NCBI RefSeq assembly: GCF_003731635.1
Contig: NZ_RCUA01000032.1
Span: 188,598 to 252,597, forward strand
DNA length: 64,000 nt
From: Marisediminitalea oceani
GTDB lineage: Bacteria; Pseudomonadota; Gammaproteobacteria; Enterobacterales; Alteromonadaceae
Direction of reading: 5' to 3'
Part shown: positions 1 to 9,082 of the stretch, piece by piece
How positions within the stretch are numbered: the stretch's first letter is position 1
Layout: each line of letters starts with the position of its first letter
Program-made: the position numbers and the translations under genes
The notes under the pieces: generated by a model
The model's input: only the letters and a program-made list of their open reading frames with translations
What the model was told of the DNA's origin: nothing
Database searches by the model: none

Positions 1-135
1 CTGAATGCCGTGTGGGATGCCTGGTTTGATGAGGGCACAGCGCCAAGCCGCGCGTGCGTAAAAGTGGAGCTGGCCGACCCGGACTGGCTGCTGGAAATGG
101 CCTTTACCGTGGCCGCGGGCGAAGCCTATTTATAA
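1..135 (+). CDS. RidA family protein, C-terminal part
   Basis: The frame is open from the first base of the window and ends at TAA 133-135, so only the last 44 residues are present. They include NAVWDAWF, PSRACVKVELADPD and a closing MAFTVAA stretch. This is the C-terminal pattern of the RidA/YjgF/YER057c family, small trimeric proteins that hydrolyse reactive enamine/imine intermediates; the Arg in the PSRAC segment corresponds to the conserved family arginine that contacts substrate. The gene converges on the acyl-CoA synthetase, with a palindrome between them. The specific subfamily and substrate cannot be told from this fragment. Confidence 0.8.
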   Translation: MNAVWDAWFDEGTAPSRACVKVELADPDWLLEMAFTVAAGEAYL

Positions 136-143
136 GCGCTCAT

Positions 144-163
144 GGAGCGGCCTCTGCCGCTCC
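144..163. repeat. 8-bp perfect palindrome (REP-like or bidirectional hairpin)
   Basis: GGAGCGGC (144-151) and GCCGCTCC (156-163) are exact inverted arms around a CTCT loop. The hairpin lies between two convergent genes. No T-run follows on either side, so it fits a REP-like palindrome at least as well as an intrinsic terminator. Confidence 0.5.
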
Positions 164-174
164 TACAAGCACAA

Positions 175-1815
175 TTAGCTTTCTTTTACCTGATTACGCA
201 ACACAAATTTCTGAATTTTACCGGTGGACGTTTTCGGCAGTTCACCAAATACGATTTTCTTCGGCACTTTAAAGCGCGCCATATTGTTACGGCAGAATTC
301 AATTACCTCGTCGGCGCTTACCTGCATACCGTCTTTAAGCTTAATAAACGCGGCGGGCACTTCTCCCCACTTTTCATCCGGCTGGGCCACCACTGCAGCT
401 TCAATAATGGCCTGATGGCGATAAAGCACGTCTTCTACCTCGATACTCGAGATATTTTCCCCACCGGAGATAATGATATCTTTGGAGCGGTCCTTAATTT
501 CGGCATAACCGTCGGGATGCCACACCGCCAGGTCGCCCGAGTGGAACCAGCCGCCCTCAAAGGAATCCTCGGTGGTTGAGGGATTCTTTAAATAGCCTTT
601 CATTACCACGTTACCGCGCATAAAGATTTCGCCCACGGTTTTACCGTCCTGTGGCACCGGCTCAAGGGTAGTGGGGTTAGCCACCATAATGTCTTCCTGC
701 ATGGGCACCTTAACGCCCTGCCGGGCTTTCTTTCTGGCCTTTTCTTCAATGGGCAGTTCGTCCCACTCGTCGTGCCAGGCGCACACCACACACGGGCCGT
801 AGGTCTCAGTTAAACCGTAGACATGGGTTACCGCAAAGCCCATTTCTTCCATGCCCTGAATAACCGCTGCCGGTGGTGCTGCGCCCGCCGTCATGACACT
901 CACCTGATGCTCTATGCCCTGCTTTAACTCATCCGGCGCATTGTTGAGCATGTTCAGCACAATGGGCGCACCGCAGAAGTAGTTCACGCCGTCTTCTTTG
1001 ATGGCATGGTAAATCGCATCAGGCCGAACGTGACGTAAGCACACACTCACGCCGGCATTGGCGGCAATGGTCCAGGGAAAGCACCAGCCATTACAGTGGA
1101 ACATGGGCAATGTCCACAAATAACGGGGATGCGGCGCCATATTCCACGACACAATATTGCTTACGGCGTTAAGGTAAGCGCCGCGGTGGTGATACACCAC
1201 GCCTTTTGGGTCGCCGGTAGTGCCCGACGTATAGTTAAGCGTAATGGCATCCCATTCATCCTCAGGCAATGACCACTCGTAACCTGACGCATCGCCGCCG
1301 GCAATAAACGCTTCGTAGTCCATTTCGCCAATCAGTTCGCCGCCTTCGTAATAGGGATCATCAATATCAATCACTAACGGCTTTTTGCTGAGCATCTTGA
1401 TGGCTTTGCCAACCACTTCGGAAAATTCGCGGTCAACCACGACTACCTTAGCCTCACCATGCTGCAGAATGAACGCGATGGCTTCGGCATCAAGGCGAAT
1501 ATTAACGGCATTTAATACTGCGCCGGTCATCGGCACGCCAAAGTGGGCTTCAAATAGTTCTGGTAAGTTGGGCGAGATAAACGCCACGGTGTCGCCCTTG
1601 CCGATGCCCCGCTGGGTAAGCGCACTGGCCAGCTGCTGGGTGCGTTGGTAAGTTTCAGCCCAGGTGCGGCGGGTTTGCTGATGAATAACCGCCAGATGAT
1701 TAGGGTACACCGCCGCGGTTCGTTTGATAAAAGACAACGGGCTTAAGGCCGCAAAGTTGGCCGGATTCTGGTCGAGTCCTAACGCGTAGGGGTTATGATG
1801 ATGTGTAGGGTTCAT
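175..1815 (-). CDS. AMP-dependent acyl-CoA synthetase (fatty-acyl or DmdB-like ligase)
   Basis: Activates a carboxylic acid with ATP and then forms its CoA thioester. The P-loop signature NYTSGTTGDPKGV, the acyl-adenylate motif VYGLTETYGP, the hinge region HSGDLAVWHPDGY with KDRSKDIIISGGENI, and the C-terminal lysine motif PKTSTGKIQK are all visible. At about 546 residues it has the normal length for the family. The start is placed at the ATG giving MNPTHHHNPY, because upstream codons to 1887 encode residues unlike the family N-terminus. The overall pattern resembles the medium-chain acyl-CoA/methylmercaptopropionate-CoA ligase (DmdB) branch, but no DMSP genes are adjacent, so the substrate is open. 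It is a single gene converging on the RidA gene. Confidence 0.9.
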   Translation of the reverse strand: MNPTHHHNPYALGLDQNPANFAALSPLSFIKRTAAVYPNHLAVIHQQTRRTWAETYQRTQQLASALTQRGIGKGDTVAFISPNLPELFEAHFGVPMTGAVLNAVNIRLDAEAIAFILQHGEAKVVVVDREFSEVVGKAIKMLSKKPLVIDIDDPYYEGGELIGEMDYEAFIAGGDASGYEWSLPEDEWDAITLNYTSGTTGDPKGVVYHHRGAYLNAVSNIVSWNMAPHPRYLWTLPMFHCNGWCFPWTIAANAGVSVCLRHVRPDAIYHAIKEDGVNYFCGAPIVLNMLNNAPDELKQGIEHQVSVMTAGAAPPAAVIQGMEEMGFAVTHVYGLTETYGPCVVCAWHDEWDELPIEEKARKKARQGVKVPMQEDIMVANPTTLEPVPQDGKTVGEIFMRGNVVMKGYLKNPSTTEDSFEGGWFHSGDLAVWHPDGYAEIKDRSKDIIISGGENISSIEVEDVLYRHQAIIEAAVVAQPDEKWGEVPAAFIKLKDGMQVSADEVIEFCRNNMARFKVPKKIVFGELPKTSTGKIQKFVLRNQVKES

Positions 1816-2043
1816 GGGTATCCTTATCGCATTCAAACAAGCGTTTAATTTATTCCTCCATACTAGACTTTTGTTTAAGCTAAGCACAGTAGCCGATGGT
1901 CTTAGATAGCTCGATTTATCGAGACTTTTTATGTTTCAAGTATGAAACTTCATGATAACCCGTAACAAAAATAAAACATTTCGGTTATCTTTAGCGGCGG
2001 GTTATGGTATTTGTATGACAAATAAAAATATCTATGGATAGTT

Positions 2044-3399
2044 ATGCGGTTTGTTCTCTTCGCGACGTTATTGTTTTGTTATGCGTGTACCCCGGTAACG
2101 GATAATGCCCACCCACCAGCCGCCCGGCTAATCCCTCTTGCTCAGGATGCTTTCTCGGGCAGTTCGGTGAATGTTCTCTCCGGTGTGAAGCAAACACTTT
2201 ATACTCGCAACGGTATGCAATACGCCGCATTTTATAACGCAGACGCCAAACTGGTGGTGGCTAAACGAGCCGTAAACAGTGAAAAGTGGCAAGTGATGGC
2301 AACGCCCTTTAGTGGCAATGTGAACGACGCCCATAACCACATCAGCCTGGTGGTGGACGACGAGGATTACCTGCATATCGCCTGGGACCACCACAATACG
2401 CCGCTCAAATACGCCAGATCGGTTGCACCGGGCAGTCTTGAACTCGCCAAAGCCCGCATGTTAAGCCAGCCCGGCGCGGAGGCCGCGGCGCTGGAGCACA
2501 GCGTTACCTATCCGCAGTTTTACGCTCTCGCCAACGGCGACCTGTTGTTTGCCTATCGGGATGGTGGCTCCGGGCGCGGCAATCTGGTGCTTAACCGATA
2601 CAATGGCAAGAGCAAACAATGGCAGCGCCTGCATAACTCATTGATCGACGGCGAAGGCCAGCGCAGCGCCTACTGGGATATGGCCGTGGATGCAAACGGC
2701 GTGTTGCATCTGGCCTGGATTTGGCGCGAAACACCGGACGTAGCCACTAATCATGATTTGTCCTACGCCCAATCCACCGACAATGGCGCCACCTGGCAAC
2801 GTCTTGGCGGCAAGCCTTACACGCTGCCGATTACGCTGGCCAGCGGTGAGGTCGTTAAAGCCGTACCGCAGCAGCACAAACTGATGAACCCGCCGGCAGT
2901 GACCGCCGATGCCCAAAGCCGGCCATTTATCGCCAGTTACTGGGCGGATACGCCAGCGGATATTCCCCGCTATCACGTGGTATTTAGTGATAACGCGCAG
3001 GGTAAAGAAAGCCCGGTGTGGCGGGAAATGAAAGCCCCCAAATTGGCTGAAAATTTTGCTCTGAGCGGCCATGGCACCAAACGTCCGCCGATTTCCCGCG
3101 CGGTATTGCTGGTAGAGTCATTCCGCAACGCCCGCCAGGTGCATTTGATTTACCGTGATGACTATCAGCACGGCAATGTAATTGCCCTTACCAGCCCCCT
3201 GGAGCAGCCCGCTTGGCATACGCAGGTACTGTTAGAACAGGCGGTGGGCGCCTGGGAGCCCAGCCTGGATATTGCCGCCTGGCATAACCAGCAACAAGCC
3301 CATTTACTGTTACAGGCGGTCGCCCAGAATGATGGCAACGACCACCAAAGCCTGGCCACCGCCCCCAGCCATATTGGCGTACTGGTTTGGCAACCGTGA
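2044..3399 (+). CDS. Secreted BNR-repeat (BNR_4) protein, possible PL24/PL25-type lyase
   Basis: A 451-residue exported protein. The N-terminus MRFVLFATLLFCYAC is hydrophobic and ends in a cysteine that may be lipidated, though CYAC is not a classical lipobox. The body fits the BNR_4 beta-propeller family: a His-rich blade around DDAHNHISLVVDDEDYLH, an AWDHHNTPLKYA segment, then HKLMNPPAVTAD and RPFIASYW. Ulvan lyases of families PL24 and PL25 belong to this propeller group. The GH105 gene starts 14 bases downstream, a pairing expected for degradation of a uronate-rhamnose polysaccharide. Lyase activity is inferred; a non-catalytic binding role is possible. Confidence 0.75.
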   Translation: MRFVLFATLLFCYACTPVTDNAHPPAARLIPLAQDAFSGSSVNVLSGVKQTLYTRNGMQYAAFYNADAKLVVAKRAVNSEKWQVMATPFSGNVNDAHNHISLVVDDEDYLHIAWDHHNTPLKYARSVAPGSLELAKARMLSQPGAEAAALEHSVTYPQFYALANGDLLFAYRDGGSGRGNLVLNRYNGKSKQWQRLHNSLIDGEGQRSAYWDMAVDANGVLHLAWIWRETPDVATNHDLSYAQSTDNGATWQRLGGKPYTLPITLASGEVVKAVPQQHKLMNPPAVTADAQSRPFIASYWADTPADIPRYHVVFSDNAQGKESPVWREMKAPKLAENFALSGHGTKRPPISRAVLLVESFRNARQVHLIYRDDYQHGNVIALTSPLEQPAWHTQVLLEQAVGAWEPSLDIAAWHNQQQAHLLLQAVAQNDGNDHQSLATAPSHIGVLVWQP

Positions 3400-3413
3400 T
3401 TAAAGGAATAATG

Positions 3414-4523
3414 ATGAAACTACGAACTGCACTGGTCGCGAGCCTGTTATTGTTAACCAGCCTGCCGGGGTTGGCTAAACTGCCTGAACAGGAGGACATC
3501 GTGAGTATTATGCAACAGGTTGCCGACTGGCAAATCGCCCACTTTCACGATGATATGGAGCGCGAAAACGAATGGGAAAACCGCTTTAATGCCTGGACTT
3601 ACGGCGCGCTGTATATCGGCATGGAAAAATGGGCGCAGATGGCACCGTCTGACAAGTACTATCAATTCTTACTGGAGGCGGCCGCCAACAACAAGTGGGA
3701 TTTAGGGCCGGGCAAATACCACGCTGACGATCAAACCGTGGGGCAACTTTATCTGGAGCTCTACCGTAAATTTCAGCAGCCTCATATGCTGGCCAAAGTA
3801 CTTGAGCGCACTGAGTGGATCATGAACAATCCCAGTCAGCAGCCCATGCGCTTAAACCACTATCAATACACCGAGCGCTGGACCTGGTGCGATGCCCTGT
3901 TTATGGCGCCGCCAGTGTGGGCGAAGCTTGCCAGCATCACCGGCAATGACCGCTTCAGAAACGAAATGTTTGCCGAGTACGTGGCCACCGTAAATCACCT
4001 GTACGATAAAGAAGAAAAGCTGTTTTATCGCGACGAACACTTTATTGATAAACGCGATAAAGGCCATAAGATTTTCTGGGCACGAGGCAACGGCTGGGTA
4101 TTCGGTGGCCTTACGCTTATTTTGCAGGAATTGCCCGAAGGCCCGCAAAAGGCGTATTTCAGTAAGCTGTACCGCGACATGGCGGCTAACCTCATTACCT
4201 TACAAACCGAGAAGGGTCACTGGGCCATGAGCTTAAAAGCGGCCGAGCTTTACCCTACCCCGGAAACCTCAGGCACCGCGTTTTTCACTTATGGGCTGGC
4301 CTGGGGAATAAATAATGGTTACCTCGATAAAGCCACATACCTACCCGCCATTGAGCGTGGCTGGCAGAGCCTGACCAGCCATGTAACCGATGAAGGCTTG
4401 TTGGGTTACGTGCAGCCTGTCGGCGCTGGCCCGGGTGAAGCCTGGCCAGATAAAACCGAAGTCTATGGGGTTGGTGCATTTCTGGCCGCGGGCAGTGAGG
4501 TGTATAAGCTGGCTGCAAATTGA
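3414..4523 (+). CDS. Unsaturated glucuronyl/galacturonyl hydrolase, GH105 (GH88/105)
   Basis: Removes the 4,5-unsaturated uronic acid left at the non-reducing end of lyase products, releasing rhamnose-containing oligosaccharides. The (alpha/alpha)6-barrel features are visible: WTWCDALFMAPPVWAKL carries the expected catalytic Asp, followed by FWARGNGWVFGGL and TSGTAFFTYGLAWGIN. A signal peptide (MKLRTALVASLLLLTSLPGLA) indicates export. The start at the second ATG of an ATGATG pair is preferred because AAGGA lies at a normal distance; 3411 is equally in frame. It forms an operon with the BNR gene (14 bases between stop and start). It could act on ulvan or on rhamnogalacturonan I. Confidence 0.88.
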   Translation: MKLRTALVASLLLLTSLPGLAKLPEQEDIVSIMQQVADWQIAHFHDDMERENEWENRFNAWTYGALYIGMEKWAQMAPSDKYYQFLLEAAANNKWDLGPGKYHADDQTVGQLYLELYRKFQQPHMLAKVLERTEWIMNNPSQQPMRLNHYQYTERWTWCDALFMAPPVWAKLASITGNDRFRNEMFAEYVATVNHLYDKEEKLFYRDEHFIDKRDKGHKIFWARGNGWVFGGLTLILQELPEGPQKAYFSKLYRDMAANLITLQTEKGHWAMSLKAAELYPTPETSGTAFFTYGLAWGINNGYLDKATYLPAIERGWQSLTSHVTDEGLLGYVQPVGAGPGEAWPDKTEVYGVGAFLAAGSEVYKLAAN

Positions 4524-4672
4524 TAAAAAGTGGCAGCCAATCTTGCAGAAACTGACAATATTGATGAGAAGAGTCCGATGGCAGAATATATGCTAGCCAG
4601 TTTTTTTAGTAAGCATTACTATCCAGAGTAATTTTACACTTCATTAACATGCAAATTGGATATCTCACAACT

Positions 4673-5194
4673 ATGCGTATTTTGTTAGTTTTGCTTTCCC
4701 TCATCACTGCTGTACCTGCCATGGCAGACGAACTGGCCAAGCCGGAGCTGGAGTTTATTTTTAAGGCCTTTGTTACCCTGGATGAACCCCATGAGCTGGG
4801 CAACACTAAATACGGCAAGCGCCGGATCATCGGCATTAATGGCGGCACTTTTAAAGGGCCTGAAATGCAGGGAGTAGTGCTCGATGGAGGTGCTGACTGG
4901 CAAACGGTACGGGCAGATGGTACCGCCGATCTGGTGGCCAAATACAGTTTAAAAACTGACGATGGCCATGTTATTTATATCCAGAATTCAGGAATTCGCA
5001 CCGCATCGCCACAAGTGCTGGCCAGGCTGGCAAAAGGTGAGCCAGTTCCCTCATCGGAGTATTACATGCGCACCGCTGCCACGCTGGAAGTTAACGAAAA
5101 CAGTCCTTATGCGTGGTTAAATAAGAGCGTGATCATTTCTACCGGCCGGCGTAATGCCGACAGCGTGGAGCTGGATTTTTATCGGGTTAAATAA
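4673..5194 (+). CDS. Exported DUF3237 domain protein
   Basis: The start is placed at the ATG that begins a clear signal peptide (MRILLVLLSLITAVPAMA, cleavage after AMA). An upstream in-frame ATG at 4649 would put eight polar residues in front of it. The mature part (LEFIFKAFVTL, GKRRIIGINGGTFKGP, GVVLDGGADWQ, ARYSL-like turns, ending in VELDFYRVK) is the DUF3237 pattern, a small beta-barrel fold of unknown function often found near catabolic and carbohydrate genes. It follows the GH105 gene by about 150 bases on the same strand and is followed by a strong hairpin. No function can be assigned. Confidence 0.8.
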   Translation: MRILLVLLSLITAVPAMADELAKPELEFIFKAFVTLDEPHELGNTKYGKRRIIGINGGTFKGPEMQGVVLDGGADWQTVRADGTADLVAKYSLKTDDGHVIYIQNSGIRTASPQVLARLAKGEPVPSSEYYMRTAATLEVNENSPYAWLNKSVIISTGRRNADSVELDFYRVK

Positions 5195-5198
5195 GTCG

Positions 5199-5218
5199 CG
5201 GGGCGATGTGTCGCCCCG
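5199..5218. terminator. Convergent hairpin terminator
   Basis: CGGGGCGA (5199-5206) pairs with TCGCCCCG (5211-5218) around a TGTG loop, followed by TAATATTT. It sits 4 bases after the DUF3237 stop and 21 bases before the stop of the convergent lipoprotein gene. Confidence 0.75.
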
Positions 5219-5239
5219 TAATATTTACTCTATTGTTAG

Positions 5240-5716
5240 CTAGCTTTCGGCCGCCTCTTCGCCTTCAAGTTGCTGTTCTTTCAGCTCAAGTTCTTTAACT
5301 TCGGCTTTAATTTGCTCGCGTAGCATATCGTGCTGCTCTCTGGTGAGCGGGTAGATTTTGTTGATATAGCATCTGAACGGCAGCGAGTCGGGTGTATAGA
5401 TAAAGTCGGTCCCTTCGCTGAGTGAGTTGCCAAACCGGCGGTGCAGCAAAATACCCGGCGCGAAGGCAATTTCATTACAGCGGGGCACCAGTTTCACCAG
5501 GTAATGACGCATAGGAGAACTGCGTAATATCAGGTACTCATCACTGAGTTCGGCGTAGCTGTCCAGCCTAAAGGCACTAATCGTATGGTCACGCTCAAGG
5601 GATTCATCTGCCACAAACTGCTCCACCAGCGTTACCATTTCGCTGTTGGTTAGACGCGGTGTTGCACACCCGGCTAGCATCAGTACCGCCATCACTAAAA
5701 GCCCATATCGCTTCAT
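5240..5716 (-). CDS. Small lipoprotein, DUF6491-like
   Basis: A 158-residue protein with a textbook lipoprotein signal: MKRYGLLVMAVLMLAGC, lipobox LAGC, so the mature protein is probably anchored in the outer membrane. The middle has RSSPMRHYLVKL, PRCNEIAF and PFRCYINKIYPL, the cysteine-containing pattern recalled from DUF6491 proteins of marine gammaproteobacteria. The C-terminus is a charged helix rich in Glu, Lys and Gln. It is a single gene, convergent with the DUF3237 gene. Its function is unknown. Confidence 0.7.
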   Translation of the reverse strand: MKRYGLLVMAVLMLAGCATPRLTNSEMVTLVEQFVADESLERDHTISAFRLDSYAELSDEYLILRSSPMRHYLVKLVPRCNEIAFAPGILLHRRFGNSLSEGTDFIYTPDSLPFRCYINKIYPLTREQHDMLREQIKAEVKELELKEQQLEGEEAAES

Positions 5717-5935
5717 AATTTACCCTTATAAAACACGTTAACTTTACAGGTTCGACAATCTGCCCGCCGAATAATTCCTTGTTTATCAGTTGTTACTTCA
5801 TAGCCTAGCACGCTTTGATTAACCAAACCTGAACGTATATGAGTATTACTTAGAAACCAACAGCTTATACTGCTATTATTGATTACATTGCGGACCAGCG
5901 CACCACACACAAGAGACCGGATAAAGAGACAGCCA

Positions 5936-7162
5936 TTGGACACCAGAGAGTTTATTCAGATACGCCGGTTTATCCTTAAGCTGGGCAAAATGCTGCACAA
6001 GTACGGTACGCCGTCCTTTCGGCTCGAGGCCTATTTAACCGAAGTCGCTCACTATCTGGGGGTCTATGCCTCGTTTATTTCTACGCCTACGTCCTTATCG
6101 GTAGTTATCTGGAGTGATCGTCACGAGGAAGAGTACAGTCATAATGCGCGCCTCAACCCTGGCGAACTGGATTTAAACTCGTTGTCACTCACCGATGAGC
6201 TGGCTAACCTGCTGTTATCCGGTCAGGTGACGCTTGAAGAAGCTGACCAGCGGTTAACCGAAATTGATGCCATGCCAAGCCCCTACGGTAAACTCATAAC
6301 CGGCTGTTCTTTTGGTTTGTCGACCGGTGCTTTCGGTATGCTGATGGGCGCCAGCTGGTCGGAAATTTTTTGGTCTGGCCTGTTCGGTTTTGTGGTGTAT
6401 TTCTGGGTACTGTGGTCGGAACGCTCCAAGCGCGTAGCCCTGATGCTCGAACCGGTAATCGCCTATGTAGTGGCTTTTCTGGCCTGCGTGGCGAGCCGTT
6501 TTTTTGATCCGGGCATCAATATTCCCATCATCATTTTGTCATCGGTCATTATCTTTGTGCCGGGTCTGGCGCTGACAATGGGACTTGCCGAGCTCTCATC
6601 GCGTAATATGGTGTCGGGCACAGCGCGGATTATGGACGCCATGATGCAACTGTTTAAACTGTATTTTGGTGCATTTCTGGGTGTAGCGACCGGCTTTAGT
6701 TTATTTGGCGAAAATACCTATGCACCGGCTGAATCCCTGCCCTACTGGTCGACCTGGCTGGCCGTGGTATTGCTGGGGTTTGGCCTGGTGGCTATCTTTC
6801 GCACCCGGGCAAAACATATTCCCTGGGCTCTGTCCGCCGCGCTAATTGGCTATAGCGCTACAGCGCTAAGCTCGGATTTCCTACCGCAGAATGTCGGTAG
6901 CTTTGTGGGAGCATTTACACTGGGAATTTTTGCCAATGCCTTTACCCGCATTGCCAATCAGCCTGCCACTATTGTGGCCATGCACGGCCTGATTGTGCTG
7001 GTACCGGGCTCTAAAACCTATATCGGGCTGAATTCTTTTGTCTCAGGTCAGGATTTCGTGAATGCCGATCATATCGGCCAGGACGTGTTTCTCATTTTCA
7101 TGTCACTGGTAGCCGGGCTCATTTTTGCCAACGTGGTGTTTCCCACCAAAAAAGCACTCTGA
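5936..7162 (+). CDS. ThrE-type threonine/serine exporter (fused YjjP-YjjB architecture)
   Basis: Inner-membrane efflux protein for threonine or serine by family. The N-terminal cytosolic part (KLGKMLHKYGTPSFRLE, then a stretch ending DAMPSPYG) is the ThrE_1/DUF1212 domain, and about ten membrane segments follow, including the ThrE_2-like C-terminal half (GSFVGAFTLGIFANAF). At about 408 residues it matches the fused form. No ATG fits: the first in-frame start is TTG 5879, but TTG 5936 has an AAAGAGA ribosome-binding sequence at normal spacing and begins right before the conserved part, so 5936 is preferred. It stands alone, convergent with the response regulator at a distance of 3 bases. Confidence 0.85.
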   Translation: MDTREFIQIRRFILKLGKMLHKYGTPSFRLEAYLTEVAHYLGVYASFISTPTSLSVVIWSDRHEEEYSHNARLNPGELDLNSLSLTDELANLLLSGQVTLEEADQRLTEIDAMPSPYGKLITGCSFGLSTGAFGMLMGASWSEIFWSGLFGFVVYFWVLWSERSKRVALMLEPVIAYVVAFLACVASRFFDPGINIPIIILSSVIIFVPGLALTMGLAELSSRNMVSGTARIMDAMMQLFKLYFGAFLGVATGFSLFGENTYAPAESLPYWSTWLAVVLLGFGLVAIFRTRAKHIPWALSAALIGYSATALSSDFLPQNVGSFVGAFTLGIFANAFTRIANQPATIVAMHGLIVLVPGSKTYIGLNSFVSGQDFVNADHIGQDVFLIFMSLVAGLIFANVVFPTKKAL

Positions 7163-7165
7163 GTG

Positions 7166-7816
7166 CTAGCCGATAATACCCAGCTCAACAGCGCGCAGCA
7201 CCGCGCGGGTGCGGTCGCGGGCATCAAGCTTGGCCAGTATGGTCGACACCTGATTTTTTACCGTACCCTCCGATTTAAATAACGCCCCGGCGATTTCTTT
7301 ATTGCTGCACCCGGATGCCATTAAACGCAGAATTTCCTTTTCCTTGGCCGACAGCGGTTCAACCGGTGCAGGGCCGTCGGGCGTGGTATTTAAGCCCTGC
7401 AGACTGTTGATCAGGGTATTGGTGATGGCCGGCTGGATCAGCGACTCGCCGTTATGCACTGCCTCAATACCGTCGACCAGGGTTTCCAGCGACACGTCTT
7501 TTAGCAGGTAGCCTTTGGCACCGGCACTGAGCGCTCCCATCAAACTCTCGTGGTCATCAAAGGTGGTAAGCATGATAGTAGGCAGTAAGGTGCCGTCCTG
7601 CTTTAAATGATTGAGGAGTTCTATGCCGGTCATGCGTGGCATGCGAATATCCAGCAGCATCACATCCACCATGCCGGCGTTGGCTTGCAGCCACTCGCGG
7701 GCCTCAACACCATCGTTGGCCTGCCCCACCACTTCCACTTTATCGGATAGCGAGAGCAGGCTACACAGACCTTGCCGCAATAGCTGCTGATCGTCTACAA
7801 CTAATACGCGAATCAT
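7166..7816 (-). CDS. NarL/FixJ-family response regulator
   Basis: DNA-binding partner of the upstream kinase. The receiver domain spans about residues 1-120 with acidic pair D8/D9, phosphoacceptor D56 in LLDIRMP, and the Lys of GYLLKD. A LuxR-type helix-turn-helix follows (LSAKEKEILRLMASGCSNKEIA, here split for length, and KSEGTVKNQVSTIL). At 216 residues it is a standard length. Its ATG overlaps the kinase stop (ATGA), so the two are translationally coupled. The arrangement resembles the DesK/DesR and LiaS/LiaR types. A likely target is the divergently transcribed membrane-protein gene at 9083. Confidence 0.93.
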   Translation of the reverse strand: MIRVLVVDDQQLLRQGLCSLLSLSDKVEVVGQANDGVEAREWLQANAGMVDVMLLDIRMPRMTGIELLNHLKQDGTLLPTIMLTTFDDHESLMGALSAGAKGYLLKDVSLETLVDGIEAVHNGESLIQPAITNTLINSLQGLNTTPDGPAPVEPLSAKEKEILRLMASGCSNKEIAGALFKSEGTVKNQVSTILAKLDARDRTRAVLRAVELGIIG

Positions 7817-9000
7817 TCTGGCTCCGGTATCATCAACAGGGTATGAAAGCCCCGTGGGCTGGCGTTGAACTCTGTGCTGCCATTGAGTTCGGCAACACGC
7901 TCTTTAATACCGGTTAAACCATTACCGGGCTGAAACTCACCGGCGGTGCCGTTGTCGGTAATTTCGGTAACCAATTGATTGGCCTTACGGCTTATCTCAA
8001 TGCGTAGCTCACTGGCTTTACCGTGACGGATGCTGTTGGTTAAGCTTTCCTGCACACATCGCAGTATCGTGGTGGCCTGCAACAAACTTAGTTCACTTAA
8101 ATCCCCCTCACAATCAATGGTCACCGATATTTTATCCTGCAAAGGGGCGATCAGTTCGTTCAGCGCCTGCTGCAAATCCAACGAGCCGAACTCGCGCATA
8201 TCCGACACAGCTTCCCGCACATCAGACAGTAGCAGTCTGGCAATGCTTAAGCACTGGTCAATGGGCGGTCGCTGCTCGGGGGCAACAGTCCGTGAGGCTA
8301 CCTGCAGATGTAACGATAGCGCGGTAAGGTGATGGCCAACCAGATCGTGAATGTCACGGGCGATACGGGTACGCTCATCCTTACGACTGGCCTGCTGCAT
8401 CAGATCCTGCAGAGCCCTTAGCTCACGGTTTGCCTGCTCGGCCTGCTCCTGGGCTACCTCAGCCTGCTTACGGCTTTCCATCATCATTAGTGAGAATAAA
8501 TTGAAGGTCCAGAACAGGATGGCGGTTAGCCACAGTCCATTGGTTTGCTCCCACATCAGGGCAAACACCAGCCAGGGCACTGCCGACCATAAAGGTGATA
8601 ACCACAGCGTGCGCCGGTAAGGGATAAAGTATGGTAATTGCCCGGACCAGATAACCAGTAAAATGGCATTGAACTCAAACGGGCTGGTCACGAATGTTCC
8701 CAGTACCAACAGGTACTCAATAGCCAGCAGAATAACCCTGACTGAAGTATCGTGGCGGTAGGGTTCATCGCGAGTGACAAACAGGAATGTCAGCGCAAAC
8801 AACACAAATATCGCCAGCGTAGCAAACAGGTTCACCGGCCCGAGGCGACTGGACCCACTCATCAGCCAGGCATTTGCTACTGCCACTACGGCAATGGTGA
8901 TAATTGCCACCAGTAGTTCGGAGTCAATTTTAGGGAAGTATTTTTTCATGTCTGCCAGTATTGGCGAATCGCCGTACAATTGGAATAGGCCAAAAGTCAT
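7813..9000 (-). CDS. Sensor histidine kinase (HisKA_3/DesK type)
   Basis: Membrane kinase with about five or six hydrophobic segments in its N-terminal 160 residues, a short coiled linker (AEVAQEQAEQANRELRALQ), the dimerisation box with the phosphorylated His (RIARDIHDLVGHHLTAL), an N-box ESLTNSIRHG and an ATP lid region GNGLTGIKERV. The sensor domain has no large periplasmic part, which suggests a membrane-embedded or lipid-type signal. ATG 9000 is chosen; TTG 9033 (longer) and ATG 8949 (MKKYFPKIDSELL) are alternatives and none has a strong Shine-Dalgarno. It is co-transcribed with the regulator at 7166. Confidence 0.9.
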   Translation of the reverse strand: MTFGLFQLYGDSPILADMKKYFPKIDSELLVAIITIAVVAVANAWLMSGSSRLGPVNLFATLAIFVLFALTFLFVTRDEPYRHDTSVRVILLAIEYLLVLGTFVTSPFEFNAILLVIWSGQLPYFIPYRRTLWLSPLWSAVPWLVFALMWEQTNGLWLTAILFWTFNLFSLMMMESRKQAEVAQEQAEQANRELRALQDLMQQASRKDERTRIARDIHDLVGHHLTALSLHLQVASRTVAPEQRPPIDQCLSIARLLLSDVREAVSDMREFGSLDLQQALNELIAPLQDKISVTIDCEGDLSELSLLQATTILRCVQESLTNSIRHGKASELRIEISRKANQLVTEITDNGTAGEFQPGNGLTGIKERVAELNGSTEFNASPRGFHTLLMIPEPE

Positions 9001-9082
9001 CTTTTCGATTGTGACTTTTGCCACTACGGCCAACCAGGCTGTAACGGTAGTCTGCTTAACACAAGGTTAAGGAGATTTCGTT

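Noticed and set aside
144-163. Intrinsic terminator call for the first palindrome
   Set aside because: The stem is good but there is no T-run on either strand, so it is listed as a repeat instead.
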